The translations under genes were made by a program, and so were the position numbers. From the NCBI GenBank assembly GCA_964020975.1, contig OZ026620.1:75327600-75391599 (forward strand): a stretch of DNA of 64,000 nucleotides, read 5' to 3'. The notes beneath the pieces were generated by a model. It was not told the origin of the DNA and did no database searches. It was given only the letters and a program-made list of their open reading frames with translations. The stretch is from Hermodice carunculata. Its lineage: Eukaryota > Annelida > Polychaeta > Eunicida > Amphinomidae. How positions within the stretch are numbered: position 1 is the stretch's first letter; each line of letters begins with the position of its first letter. Positions 24,023 through 36,224 of this stretch are shown here, one piece after another.

Positions 24023-24273
24023 TTAACTCATTTCATACCAGTCCCTCATTTTTCCGTATATTTACCTAGATTTAAGACGACAATTGCATATTTAAATTCT
24101 TCATGAAAAGAGCTTTCATTCAAGTACCAACATGCCCATAATCTTAAGTCAGTGGTTCTGGCACTGCCTGGCAAGTCATGCTGCAGCTGCTGCAAGGGCA
24201 GCTGCAGCATGACTTGCCAGGCAGTGCCAGAACCACTGACCAAGGCCTGTGACCATAGTATGGCATGAGTTAA
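24023..24273 (+). mobile_element. TTAA-type MITE, family D, with a perfect 43-bp fold-back
   Basis: TTAACTCATTTCATACC at the left, 'atggcatgagttaa' at the right. The arms 24148-24190 and 24198-24240 are perfect inverted copies of 43 bp with a 7-nt spacer. Other D copies have mismatches in this stem. No coding capacity. Confidence 0.8.
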
Positions 24274-25119
24274 GCAATTGAACAATAAAGCAAGAGATGC
24301 TATCAGTAATACATGCTATCATATCGTGCATCTTGTTTGCTCTGCACGCCTAAAGGTGTTAGTGGGTGCTTCATGTCAAAACCTCTGGTGGCTTTCAGAA
24401 ACTCTTTTATTTATTTTTGTTTTGTTTTTTGATGTTCATGCCCAGCTAGCAGGTAACCATTACAACACGTCAAGTCTGACTGCCACTACACCACGACATT
24501 AGTTACAAGTATGTTATGCCCCGAATACCTAAGCGTGCACCTTACACAACTGAAACCTGTCCGTGAAGATCCATATATTCAGTGAAACTAGCCAGACATC
24601 TGTGCAATGGGGGAGCCTTCTTTGGCCTTGTTATGCTAATGCTTCGCGAAAAAATACACCCACTCCTCGTTCACTGCTGTCGTTCCCTGGTTCTATGTGC
24701 CTACATTCTCCAATGTGAATCAACAGGCTACGTCCCTGTCTGGGGACTTGAACTGCACATAACATTCATGCACTTCATTAACCTTCCTTAACATCAAAAG
24801 GCAAGTTAGGAAATACCGTTGTTTGACTTGCACCTTTTTCGGGTAATAGGTAAGCCTAGATGTTTAATATAGACTTTGGCAATAGTAGCTCTAGTTTCAT
24901 TTGTCCCTGATATTTTCGTGACAGGAATTGGTTAGAACACATATGTGTACTCCTGACTGCAAGATGTGGGAATGCAATGCAAAGGTGTTAACTTACATGT
25001 ACCTGCGCTAATGTGCATCTGTGGTCAAGATATATTTACTTTAACACTGTCTGTACTAAGGACCTCCATGCTGTAAAGACAAGTGGTCCTGCGTCGCAGG
25101 TGGTCTCAAAGTACAGGTA
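24274..25119. other. No recognised feature
   Basis: No listed repeat; no supportable exon. Confidence 0.35.
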
Positions 25120-25223
25120 CAGTGGATCCTGTTTTGAAAGACCACCACAAAGAGAGACCACTTGTCATGAAGGATTACAATTTGGCCTTCCCTAGAGAGT
25201 ATGTTTTGAGACAGATCCCACTG
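25120..25223 (+). mobile_element. Short TA-flanked pogo-like MITE
   Basis: The left end is CAGTGGATCCTGTTTTGAAA and the right end the inverse of CAGTGGGATCTGTCTCAAAA. TA precedes the left end; the base pair after the right end is CA. At 104 bp it lacks part of the usual interior. Confidence 0.6.
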
Positions 25224-25326
25224 CATTCAATTTGGTTAACCGCATATGGGAAAACAGACTCAGGTCTTGAATGGGTCCCCTTTGGTCTCTCCTCTCAGAG
25301 GTTTGTAACAGTAGGTAGCATGTCCT

Positions 25327-26037
25327 GAACACATATGTATGGATTGCTTGCACATGCAAACACATATGTATGGTTTGTTTGCACATGTAAACACATGTAT
25401 GGATTGCTTGTACATGTAAACACGTATGTATGGATTGCTTGCACATGTAAACACATGTATGGATTGCTTGCACATGTAAACACATATGTATGGACTGCTT
25501 ACACATATGTATGGACTGCTTGCACACATAATACATGCCTATGGTTTGCTTGAAGACAGAATACATGAGGCATGCTTGCACACATTATACATGTGTGTGG
25601 TTTGCTTGGACACATTATACATGTGTATGGTTTGTTTGCACACATAACACATATGTATGGTTTGCTTGCATACATAAGACATACATGTATGTATGATTTG
25701 CTTCCATGCCGAATACATATATGTGGTTTGCTTGCACACATTACAATATACACAGTGGTCCCCCTCTTGTAAGCCTCTGCCCCCCCCCCCCCCCCCCGAA
25801 GCTACTCCTCCATGCATCAACTGTTGTATTTTCCTTTTATTTTCCTCCTCACAAGGGCCCGCCCCTCTCATAAATAAGGCCAGACATCTGGTGCACTTGG
25901 GGTGGGGGTGGGGGCATATGAGAGGAGGAGCACTGTATGTATGGTTTGCTTGCCCACAAAAGAGATGTATGGTTTTTGCTTGCAATCATCACACATGTGG
26001 TTTGCTTGGGCACACAAAACACATATATGGTCTTCAA
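25327..26037 (+). repeat. Minisatellite of about 30 bp, interrupted by a MITE
   Basis: Units such as 'acatatgtatggattgcttgcacatgtaa' repeat over 25327-25752, become more divergent to the right (TTATACATGTGTATGGTTTG type), then stop at a 183-bp insertion and resume at 25936-26037. Frames on both strands spell Tyr/Cys/Val-rich repeats and are not genes. Confidence 0.75.
25753..25935 (+). mobile_element. TA-type MITE nested in a minisatellite
   Basis: The left end is CAGTGGTCCCCCTCTTGTAA, the right end the inverse of CAGTGCTCCTCCTCTCATAT, with TA after the right end. The interior has a C-run (about 25783-25797) and 'ggggtgggggtgggggc'. Clean interruption of the array shows it arrived after the array expanded. 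Confidence 0.65.
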
Positions 26038-26219
26038 ACTACAGGGATCCGAGTTTGAATGTAACCCCGTTAGAAAATAGTATTCAGAGAATGGATTACC
26101 CTGGGTTCCCACAATCTTTTTTTCCCTCAGTTGCATTTTTTTTTTTTTTTTTGAGACTTTGCAGTAGAACACTTTATATACAATTTCCATATTGTGTTTT
26201 ATGAAATGAAAGCACAATT

Positions 26220-27022
26220 TTATTTTTCTTGAGATATTATGGTAACATTGTTCACTTGTGCGCCAGATGGCCTGCAAATAAATACTTCAAAAGTTTCATA
26301 AGAAGTTTAAAAATACTAAAAGAAAGCTGGTTTTCAATAAAAATGTGGTCCATTAAAAAATTGTATCTGTGATGAAAATTTGGTAAAGCTGTAATGGACC
26401 CTTGTTGAGATATTATGGTAATGTCGTCTCCTTGTGTGCCACTCAGCCTTGAAATAAATACTTTTAAGTTTCATGAAAAGTTTATATATACAAAGAAGCT
26501 ATTTTTACATAAGAACCTGGTCCAACATAAGATGCATCTCTGACAAAAATTTGGTAAAGCTGCGGTCAATATTTTTTCGTGATATAGTGGTAACACTGTC
26601 AAGGTTGAGGCCACTCAGACAGCCTTCAAATAAATATTACATTAAAAGTTTCATAAAAAGTTCAAAAGCAATCAGAAGAAGCTGGTTTTCATTAGAAACA
26701 TGGTCCATCATAAAGTTCTTCTGTGACAAAAACTTGGTAAAGCTACAGTGAATTTTTTTTGAGATATTATGGCAATGTCATCCACTTGTGCGCCACTCAA
26801 ATGGCCTTGAAATAAATATTTTAAAAGTTTCATAGAAAGTTTAAAAATAATCAGAGCAAGTTGGTTTTCAATAGGAACCTGGTCCATTACAAGGTGCATC
26901 TCTGACAAAAATTTGGTGCAGCTACAGTGAATATCTTTTTAGATATTGCGGTAATGTCGACAGGACAGACTGATGACGCAGGGGACAACAATACCCTCAG
27001 GCACTTCATGTGCCGAGGTTAA
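26220..27022 (+). repeat. Tandem modular repeat, family G
   Basis: Five modules start at the GAGATATTATGG-type motif, near 26229, 26403, 26578, 26759 and 26938, so the period is about 175-180 bp. Each carries 'gccactcagatggcctt', 'aaataaatattttaaaagtttcat', 'gctggttttcaataggaa' and 'gacaaaaatttggtaaagct'. The last module is followed by 'caggacagactgatgac', 'acaacaataccctc' and 'gtgccgaggttaaaaa', the same style of tail that ends family E. Confidence 0.7.
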
Positions 27023-27754
27023 AAAGGGAAAAGTGCAGAGTTTAATTCATTCTTCAAAAGCAACTGATAAAAACTTCTTACTCAATTTACAACACAATAT
27101 GTACATAGAGCAGTTAATGTTCCCTTCATTTGCCTTGTCAGTAGCTGTACCTCATCGTAAGGCCCACCTGTATTTTCATCTCTAAAATTTACTCACAGCA
27201 ACTTCACTGTAAAGCGTCTATTCACTGTGCTGAACTATCTATTCCAGCATCAATCTATTTCATAATTAGCCTGAGATAATTATGTCTAACACCATTGAAT
27301 TACTGAACAGCACCTTCGGTCAGCAATATTACATGACACCTATTGTAACATCTGATTGGTCAGGAGATGTCAGGTGATCTATTTTGAGTGGTGGTGCCCT
27401 CTGATTATTCATACGCAATACAGGGCTATCTTCCTTCAAATAAAATTGAGTGTTTTGATGTCAGTATGCCAGTTCCTTGGGTTTTTAAACCACTGTTTTA
27501 ATGTATTAGCATTCTGCCACACGACTTGTTACATTATGTGCACTATGTCCCCATTATCATAGCCTGAAAGAGGTAATGCCAACAACAACTGAGCTTCAAG
27601 TAATCCCATGTTTCGATTCTAGGCTCGTAAGTAGCAACCACATGAATTGATTTGGCTGGAGAGTCGAGAAGACCGTTGGCTTATTTAACTCCTGGCTTCC
27701 TTCTGTAATTTGCAGTAACCCATCCCAACATGCCACAAAAGGTATACAGTAAGT
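27023..27754. other. No recognised feature
   Basis: No listed repeat and no exon supported by splice borders. Confidence 0.35.
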
Positions 27755-27994
27755 TTAACTCATTCTGTTCTGCATTGGTCTAGACCTGGGGCAGTGGCTC
27801 TTGCACTGCCTGGCAGGTCATACAGCAAGGGAAGCTGGTGCCTGGCAATGCAAAAACCACTGACTCTGGGCCGGGCATGTCGGTACTTAACCAAACACTC
27901 TCTTTATGACACACTTAAAAATGCAATATCTCTTGTCGTGATCTTATACTTAAAAACTGCGTTAGAAACTCGGGTCTGGCATGGCACGAGTTAA
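27755..27994 (-). mobile_element. TTAA-type MITE, family D, diverged reverse copy
   Basis: It starts TTAACTCATTCTGTTC and ends 'tggcatggcacgagttaa'. The core is 'cagtggctcttgcactgcctggcaggtcat' with a shortened partner 'tgcctggcaatgcaaaaaccactg'. Confidence 0.65.
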
Positions 27995-29279
27995 GACTGA
28001 ACGGTGTTCAGTGTGGCCAGCAGTGTACTGCAATTCCCTTTATGATGATTGTCCAAAGTTACTAAATCCCTTCAGCACAGTCATGATGCAATACGGTTGC
28101 ACGTATTACTGTAACATGCTATATTATGTCACTCAATCCATGGAGGAGCACACAGTATAATATCTGAATAGCAAGTATGCATCTCTAATGGATGTTTTCA
28201 CAGTTATTTTCAGTAAAAGTCCTATTTTTAAGTTATTCGGCTGTGCTGTGAGGACCAAAGGAGCTAAACTTGTAACTGTTGAAAATATGTATCAGAATAC
28301 AAAAAGCCAACATGTTTTTTTTTCAAACCATCGTGTTTATCTACATTTCTGTTTAAGCACCAAACGTTTGTCAAAAAAAGTGGATCTAATATGCCACTTG
28401 GGCAGCAAAGATGTAAACATCATAATATTGCTTTGAAGGGAAAAAATATGCTACTGTGATACCTTACTTGTCTTGCCGTAACCTCAAACCCAAAGTTTAT
28501 GCATACAATTGTCATGCCAACTAGCAAGCCATTGATACAATGTACTTCAGAACAGGTAATACTTCATCATTATGTGCCTGCAGCAACTCATGTCAACACC
28601 GTAACAATGTAAACTTTAACTTTGACATATCACTTTACTTTCTAACCTCCAGTACTGAAGACACCCTCTTTATTATTATTATTTTTTTTTATAAATCTGC
28701 ACCTTTTTAATGATGTTAAAAAAATTGCAATGTTCTTTAATCGATGTCAGTAGAGCAAATTCATAGGTCCCGTAGAAATCATTAGATCTAGTAGACTTCC
28801 TCCATAATTTAAAAAAAAAAAAAAAAAAAATCCCAACCTTTATTGTCACTTGATCTTTACATATTTTACTCCGTGATCGGTGTGAACAGTATCTACTTTC
28901 TCTTCAAATACGATAAATCAATTCGGAAGCACCCTATTGGGCCTTATTCAGACCTCATAACATCAATACACCTACAACAAGGAAATTCAATATCACAGCA
29001 GACCCTGGATATCTGCATGGGAGTTTATCTACCAATATTGCCAACTTGTTTTTCAGTCATAATGAGATTAACAGCCAGTGATCATGATTGGTATATACCA
29101 TGATTAGAATGATAAAATTCTCTCATTTCTAGCAAGATTGAATAATTGATGAAACATTCCAGGTTTGGCCTTCATGTGTGCCATTGTCCACTGGTACATG
29201 TACCTGTATAAATACTTGGCTATCTCTTTTCATTGTTTGCACCTAGATCACTAATAATTGCCAAGAGACAGGATATGCC
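27995..29279. other. No recognised feature
   Basis: AT-rich; A-run at 28809-28830. An 86-codon frame at 28843-29103 has no motif. Confidence 0.35.
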
Positions 29280-29470
29280 ACGCTTTGCACACACATAGGT
29301 CCCGTGACCTTGACAAGGAGGGCAAGGTCACCAAAATTTAATCCGGTCAAGAAATAGTGTCATGTCAAGGTATAATTGAGGTAAATATGACTTTGACATG
29401 GCCAGTGAATCACATTTAACTTGCAAGGATTCTGTGACCGACAGTCAGATAAGCTGAATAATGTCCCCCC
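29280..29470 (+). repeat. Interspersed repeat, family H
   Basis: 'ttgcacacacataggtcccgtgaccttgacaagg', then 'caagaaatagtgtcatgtcaaggtataattgaggtaaat'; colinear with 6123-6365. Confidence 0.5.
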
Positions 29471-29583
29471 ACCCGCTCCAAGTTTCCTTGGCAGGGGATA
29501 TATTCACCTGGGACAAATTTGACACATAGAATATTATAGAATCCACATTCACGCTCCAACACCTCTTGCATAATAATGATATA

Positions 29584-29782
29584 CAGTGTTCCCTCTTTAT
29601 AATGCTGGTGTTGGGATCCATAGAGCAGACTGTGTTATAGCAAAACCACCTTATAATAGAGGGACTTTTAACATAGAAGTTATGGGAAAAGTACTTTAGT
29701 GGGAGCCATGGGAGCCATGGTACCCACCATATTGTATCTGAAACCACCTTGTAATGAGGGGTGTTATAAAGAGGGAGGACTG
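29584..29782 (+). mobile_element. TA-flanked MITE, CTCTTTATAA subfamily
   Basis: The left end is CAGTGTTCCCTCTTTATAAT, the right end the inverse of CAGTCCTCCCTCTTTATAAC, flanked by TA. The interior has 'acttttaacatagaagttatgggaaaagtac'. A left half of the same subfamily is at 32081-32232. Confidence 0.7.
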
Positions 29783-31489
29783 TAAATACACTTGCATCAT
29801 TATTAATTATTTTCCCACCCTTAATTTATAACAAGCAAAACCAGCTTTTGACCACCAACGTATTTCTGGGCATTTAGGCAAACCCAAATGCACAGCCTGG
29901 TAATTTCTTTCCCATGTCGTAACAACATACACTTGCACATTTTACCATTAAAGCTCATTGTAATAAACTCCCTTTTACAGATCTATATATAAACTGGCTA
30001 GACACACTGTAATGCTGGCTATAAAAGTCACAATATAATTGTAAGTATCAAAATAACTAAGAGAATGCAGCTTTTTAAAACCTGTAAATACTGCACAAGT
30101 CTGACTCATATGCAACTCCAGTCCCTTTTGACAGCGATGGAGATGCATAGCATGGTAAATTTTCCCCTTTCATATACATTTTTTAAGAATTTTATTTAAA
30201 AGTTACTTTGATCTGCATTTACCCTTTCAACAACGGCAAGTTGTCTATGATTAATTTACGAGAGAGCTTAATAATAAAACCTGAGTGCACCATGCCATGA
30301 ATACTCTGTCAATATGGATCTAGAACCATAGGATATTATGGTATATTGTCACATGCAGACCACATAACTGATCAACTAACACAGGAATTAACCTTTCAGT
30401 GCCAAAAATATCCAAAACAGCTTCAATGAAGCCATTCTGCTACATTACAGTTGATCATAATCTACCTTGCAAGATGCGCCATGTACGCCAATAGATTTCC
30501 TTGCAATTCCTGTTTCAAATCAGAATATGTCAAACGGGTGGTACGCAAGCTGTTACAATTTCTACTACACTTTCTCATACATTTGTCAAAAGTTTTGCGA
30601 TGCTAAATGTGCACTCATGACAGAATGGATACGCATTTTGTATTCAAACTTTTTTTAGTACCTTCTGTGTGGTTTTATGTGCAATAAATTGAAACCCAAC
30701 AAAATCCAATGTCCTGGACACCTAGCACTTGCATATATGATATTCAGTTGATTTTATCCCATAAATACTGAATCCTACATTGACAGTACAACCATTCAGC
30801 CATAGAGCCATATGATTGGAACGGTGCCACAATGTTGCCAATTCTGATGCTCCAGTTGATGAAGTTTACAAGTGTAATAGATCTGTCCACTTATTTCTGT
30901 ATAACTAATATGTTCTTGGACATTGCTAAATGACAATCAGTAAATACCTGCCTGAGCTGTTTACTTTGTACATTTGTGAATCAATGTTTGCAATTTCATA
31001 AATCATCATTTAAAAAAACAATTACTTTGTAATTTTATCCATGCTTCAGGAGACACTGATGTGCAAGCCCGATTTTCAAAATTGATATTTAGTCATGTGA
31101 CCATGCGGTCTTACAAGACAGGTGACCTGCCTATGGAGTGTTGTCCAAGAATGGGATCACTGTACTTGTCTTGCCTGCATGGCAAGCCATGCTGCTACAG
31201 CAACAACTTACCATCCATATTCATATAGCACGGCCTTCTCTGCTACATGAATTGTATTAAGAGTTCAGGCAGCAATGTCATTTACAACAGAATTGTGAGA
31301 CGTCCCTTCCAAAATACATGACAAATATGTATAGTCATATTGAAAGTTGAAGCATTAATGGTACGTAGGGGGTTATCTGGAGCCCTGTCCATAAGCTTGG
31401 CCATTCTGAGTATTAAAAGGTTAAATTACATCTACATGCATGTGTGATATATAGACATACTACAGCAAGTGCAGACCATGTATCTGCAT
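29783..31489. other. Mostly unrecognised
   Basis: A right-half TA-type MITE remnant lies at about 31090-31162 ('gcggtcttacaagacaggtgacc..gggatcactgta'). No gene is supported. Confidence 0.35.
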
Positions 31490-31589
31490 GGGCCCACAGA
31501 ACAGACAGGTGTGTTCTTCGGAGCGCGGAACATCGTGAAGCCAGAAATGCACTAGCTCCAAAGAACACACAAGTCTGTTTGGTGGGCCC
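31490..31589. mobile_element. Hairpin MITE, about 100 bp
   Basis: GGGCCCACAGAACAGACAGG at the left faces 'tctgtttggtgggccc' at the right; the arms are about 35 bp with several mismatches and continue outward as 'gtatct' and 'agatac'. Single copy here. Confidence 0.6.
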
Positions 31590-31817
31590 AGATACCCCAA
31601 CGAAATATGGTTTGGATTTATCCCATCCCATGTTTTATAGGAAAATGAAAACACAAAAAACTGATTTCAAGCCCTGTTTAATTCATGCCGATGGCTCAAT
31701 TGTTACCCTAACAACACATGGCTAATTTGCATGTGAACTATATAACATTAATACGAGAAAGCAGATCACATAGCCGTATTACATTGGTGTTTGTAGGGAG
31801 TGCAAATGCAAGCATGG

Positions 31818-32232
<415 letters not shown>

Positions 32233-32705
32233 GAATCCAACTATATACCTTTACACTGAGACATAGACAAACAACAACAGGATATGTTTCACATCTACAA
32301 GCATAATATAATAGCCTTTGTAGCAAGCACAGTGCCATTATCAATGCATCAATCAACAAGGTAACATGTACCACTCATGCAACATTCACTCTTCCGTCTA
32401 TTGTGCATCACTGTAAAAAGCGGAATCTTAACAGCACAATGCCTGTGGATAAAAAGTTCCTTTAATACCATCAAATCACTTTTGATAATTTACACCTTAA
32501 GTGTACCTTTCCCTGTTGCCTCATAAATCCATTGAGCACGCTCACCCCAGGACAAAGGTCTGCTCGATTTAGATCTACACCTGCTCTCTAAGACTGACTC
32601 CTGACCTGATGCAACCGGTGCCTCAACCTGTGTCTGCATTAACCCTTCAGACTCCAGACCTCTCATTGGCCACCTCTGCCACTATGAATGCTCAGTTTTC
32701 CTCGT

Positions 32706-32950
32706 AAACCCTTACCTGCTCAAATCACCCACGAGCACTAGAATGCATACTGTCGTCTGCTTCAACATTTATACTGAAATTTCTCATTACTAGAAAACAT
32801 TTTTGATGAGATTTGTGTGTAAGACCATTCATGATTGCACACCCTGGGTGAGTAGCCTTCCCTGACACGGGTTGGGTGCAATGTGCCCAAGCCGTGCCAC
32901 AGAAAGCTATTAAGCTATTGACTCCGTCGTACTCTGACCAGGAATGAGTC
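32706..32950 (-). mobile_element. TTAA-type MITE, family C variant
   Basis: Reverse orientation of 50776-51037: 'cccttacctgctcaaatcaccca', 'ctgtcgtctgcttcaacattta', 'ctagaaaacatttttgatgagatttgtgtgtaagaccattc', then an inverted core around 'acacgggttgggtgcaatgtgccc'. Both TTAA ends are decayed. Confidence 0.55.
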
Positions 32951-33131
32951 AACTCTTTTGGAGCCAAGTTTAGACTAAGTCAACAGCTTCTCCAGGAATG
33001 CTTCGGGCCTAGAACACCTGGAGGAAACCCGTTGACTTGGCCCATTCTTAGGTGTCTGTAACTGTAGGCATGCTGGTACCCTGAATGAAAGTCAGTTGAC
33101 AGAGAGTATACGAGTCTAGTATCCTTATGTC
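32948..33131 (-). mobile_element. TTAA-type MITE, family B, partial
   Basis: 'gtcaactcttttggagcc' at the left, the core 'gtcaacagcttctccagga..cctggaggaaacccgttgac', 'gtaggcatgctggtaccctgaatgaaag'; the right part is lost. It follows directly on a family C copy. Confidence 0.55.
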
Positions 33132-33452
33132 CGTGAACAGCCCATTGACTTCTATTGAAATTGGCACCTGACCAGTTAGCCCACAAGCATGTCACTGGAT
33201 CAAGGGTTTGCCCAAGGTATGCTTATCAACCCAATGGCATGATCATCATAAGATTTACAAATCCAGGCCTACATATTAACCCCTTCATGTGTGCTGAGCA
33301 GACCTGGCACTGCTCATAATCCACTTGCACGTGGGCATCTGAAAGCTTAGCCCTGCCACTCGATCCACGCCCGCCTACCTTTAACACTTGGGGTCACATA
33401 CATTGTTATGTCTGCTAGTCTCTTCATTTAAAGTCCCCAGCTTATTGATCTA

Positions 33453-33625
33453 CAGTGAAACCTGTCTCAAAAGACCGCCCCGGTAGATAACTAAACTGTG
33501 GTCTTTCTATGCAGTTGGTCTTTCATGGCAGGTATAAATACGACCAACAATGCTGAGTAAAGTATCCTGAAAAGGTGGTCTTTAAAGAGAGATGGTCTCT
33601 GATTCATGTGGTCTTTGCAGACAGA
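33453..33625 (+). mobile_element. TA-type pogo-like MITE, diverged right end
   Basis: The left end CAGTGAAACCTGTCTCAAAA is preceded by TA. Several GGTCTTT blocks inside; the right terminus is unclear. Confidence 0.55.
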
Positions 33626-33756
33626 GACTATTGACTGTCTACCCACTCATATTGCATGACTGAATTCTCGACCCATTTTAGGCAAAGAATTTCCTCATAT
33701 ATTTCACAAAGAAAATCTTCAGACAGACTACCCCGTGGCTTTATTTAAACAAAATA

Positions 33757-33931
33757 CAGTGAAAACTCATCAAAACAACACTCTGATATCCTGCATATTC
33801 ACGAAACAACACACATTTTAAGGATCAAAGAGTACATTTTCGATGTGATGTGATTCATTTACTTGACATATATTCAGTTATCTGACACAAATTCAGGGAA
33901 CAGATGGTGTCATTATAATCATGTTTCACTG
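33757..33931 (+). mobile_element. TA-flanked MITE, tatctgaca subfamily
   Basis: CAGTGAAAACTCATCAAAAC at the left, the inverse of CAGTGAAACATGATTATAAT at the right, TA on both sides. The interior 'cagttatctgacacaaattca' is shared with 12777 and 41948. Confidence 0.7.
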
Positions 33932-33984
33932 TACATCACACTGAATTGTAAGTATAAACTTAAAAAGCATAAACGGGAAGGTAC

Positions 33985-34144
33985 AGTGAGACTTTTCCTA
34001 ATGGACCACCAATACAGACGACCAAATGGTGGTCTCTCAAGTCAGGTGGTCTCTTACAGGATAAATAAAAAATGTGAAAAGAACTAGGTAGGGATTTTCA
34101 AAAGGTGGTCTTTAAACACAGGTGGTCTCCCCGGAGGGGCCACT
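33985..34144 (+). mobile_element. TA-type pogo-like MITE
   Basis: It starts CAGTGAGACTTTTCCTAATG after TA and has 'tggtggtctctcaagtcaggtggtctc'. It ends in 'ccccggaggggccacta' before 'ta'. Confidence 0.55.
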
Positions 34145-34482
34145 ATACACATAATAGAGGACACGGAAATGACGGTGTCCAAGCCATCATACATATACAG
34201 GACCATAGCTGGTGCATGGACTGAGAGTTAAACACAAACATCACATACTGCCTTCCATTTCTCGTCACTTTTGTTCCCATTCCAGCAATTGAAATAATCG
34301 TATCTAGAAAGAGTCAAATTCCATTTGCTGGCTTACGTAACAACTGCATCACCAGGAATGAAGAGGCCTTTCAAATTCTGGGGACGAACTGTATGGCATT
34401 ATAACCTAATGCTTATTGGGTGACAACTTAAACAACATATAGGGCCAGTGTGCCTTATCTTTGCAATCAATAATGAACTCAC

Positions 34483-34746
34483 CTGATAGCGAAAGTCGAG
34501 AAACTTGCACCAGAAGTTATGGAGTATCTTGAGGACTTCTATGTGTAGGTGTATAACTACATGCGAGGCTCCCACCCCGGGCAGATCCATCAAGAGATAG
34601 AGGACTTCACGATAGTTTGTGATCACATGGTGGCCATTGTACGGCAGGCAGAACATATGTCTGCATGTGTCGTCAAATGACAACTTGCCGCCAATGGCTT
34701 GGAGGAGCCACGGGTGACAGTTACCGAGGTACAGTGCTTCATGTCT
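34483..34746 (-). CDS. Probable coding exon of an unidentified protein
   Basis: On the minus strand an 88-codon frame is open without stops. It begins after a 'gatgacttag' acceptor (34747-34748 is AG) and ends CAG before GTGAGT, a consensus donor, at 34481-34482. A stop lies just upstream of the acceptor in this frame, so an intron is needed, and the frame joins the short exon at 34828-34851 in phase 0. The peptide is ordinary in composition, for example RHEALYLGNCHPWLLQAIGG and REVLYLLMDLPGV, with alternating hydrophobic positions suggesting helices. I do not recognise the family. The E-x-L-x-x-L-x-DLP pattern faintly recalls helical-repeat adaptor proteins such as AP-5 zeta, but this is only a guess. 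Downstream exons, if any, were not found. Confidence 0.45.
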
Positions 34747-34827
34747 CTAAGTCATCAATGCATCACCCACACCATCTATGCTTTGGTCGTTAGTGCATAC
34801 TTTGCGCTCAATTCTTTCCTGCTTTAC
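34747..34827 (-). other. Probable 81-bp intron
   Basis: Minus-strand GT (34827-34826, GTAAAGC) to AG (34748-34747, GACTTAG) between two coding segments that stay in frame. It is short for a mollusc intron and the pyrimidine tract is weak, so transcript evidence would be decisive. Confidence 0.4.
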
Positions 34828-34851
34828 CTGAAGTGACTCGGTGAGTGCCAT
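34828..34851 (-). CDS. Probable first coding exon (partial gene)
   Basis: The ATG at 34851 opens MALTESLQ, followed by a GTAAAG donor. The frame remains open 14 codons upstream to a TGA without another ATG, so this is the first available start. The ATG context has G at +4 but T at -3. It joins the 88-codon exon in phase 0. If transcription continues, the rest of the gene lies toward lower coordinates. Confidence 0.35.
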
Positions 34852-36224
34852 GTATCCGAATAAATATTGACGACTATTACTCTTAACATGATGTCAATCT
34901 CGGTGCAGGCTGGCGGGGGAGTTGTTGGTCACTTGTTAAATGTTTTCGTCTGCCAATATGCCACACCTGCATCCGCATCAACTATGGCCCTTGAAGCGGA
35001 AACGTGTGTCTACTCCTGGCCTGCACCGAGGACCACTGACCCTCCCTCAGTCAACACATGACTTCTTGAAAAAACAGAAATCCAAGATAATGTCAAATAG
35101 TATGTTTACATGTATTGGCTGCCTGAATGGTGCCTCAAACCTTTTTTTTTTAATACATGTAGCTCTTATTTATGCTGTTGATCAATCATGTTTTCACAAA
35201 CTTTTGATCACTCTCCTCTTGTGAATGCGGAAACATTACACGAGCCACAGCAGCCGAGGTACAGTCACACGCAGCGATACCTGAAGTATACAACAGGTAA
35301 ATATTTTGCCCAGCACAATGTGGGCAACCTGAAAGAGCACTGGTATTTAAGACGACAACAGCGTTATGCCACTCCACATCAGGCTGCCGACTGGACTGAT
35401 ACAAGTTACCTGCTGCACAAGGTTTCCACACAGTGACTGCCCGCACTCATGTGGATAGATGTTTGTCCATTAAGTAACCATTACAGAGGACTGCCCACTT
35501 ATAGCACCATATAGCATGCAATGCATGTGTGCACGCCACTTGGGTCCTGTGCCCTTAAGTAGTCAAGACTATAGTCAGATGCTAACGCAGGACGAACTGT
35601 CACCGGTATGATCACCAAGGTGCCACCCTGCAAATGCTTACTTCCACTGCCTGTTGCATTCCCCCGATTGTACAAATGAAAGGACAATTTGCAGCCATTT
35701 ATGTCACTGCTGTAACCACGTGAAGTAACGAGGGGGCCCATTATGACCACGCTGACTGGCTGGATGCTGAACTGAAGCCAAGACCATAACGTGGGGATTG
35801 CTGACGCCTCATTACCTGGGCTTATTGTGTTCATTACATACGGCTGCATGGTGGGTGTAATCAGTGCAACAACGCCTTTAACCGGGCTTCAGCTGCAGGC
35901 TTATAATTGCTGTCCTCAATCGCACACATCCAAACAGAGACATAGCCTCACCCTGCTCACTTTCTGGTCAAATTACCCACTTGCAAAACTCTCCAAAAAA
36001 CATTTTCACAGAAATGATACCACAACCAAGGAAGTTGCCATGGAACAAAACGGGGAACCGACATCCGAGAGATTATCGGTGGCTTAAGTTTAGCTAATTT
36101 CAAGCCTGCACGGAAGCACTGCAAGAAACATTATCTCAGGCCTATAGCAAATGAAAGTTTTTAAAACGTCTACTTCCTGTTGATTGTCTGCTGATATGTG
36201 CAAGTTCAAAACTTCAATGCTGTA
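34852..36224. other. Repeat-poor stretch upstream of the candidate gene
   Basis: It is largely free of the MITE families that crowd the rest of the window and is somewhat richer in GC and CpG (for example 34890-35060 and 35220-35420). This would fit an upstream or promoter region of the minus-strand exons, but no TATA, initiator or defined site can be named. Confidence 0.3.

Noticed and set aside
24046-24285. 79-codon minus-strand frame
   Set aside because: It lies entirely inside a family D MITE with a 43-bp palindrome.
25192-26277. Cys/Tyr/Val-rich frames on both strands
   Set aside because: They follow a 30-bp minisatellite and a MITE inserted in it.
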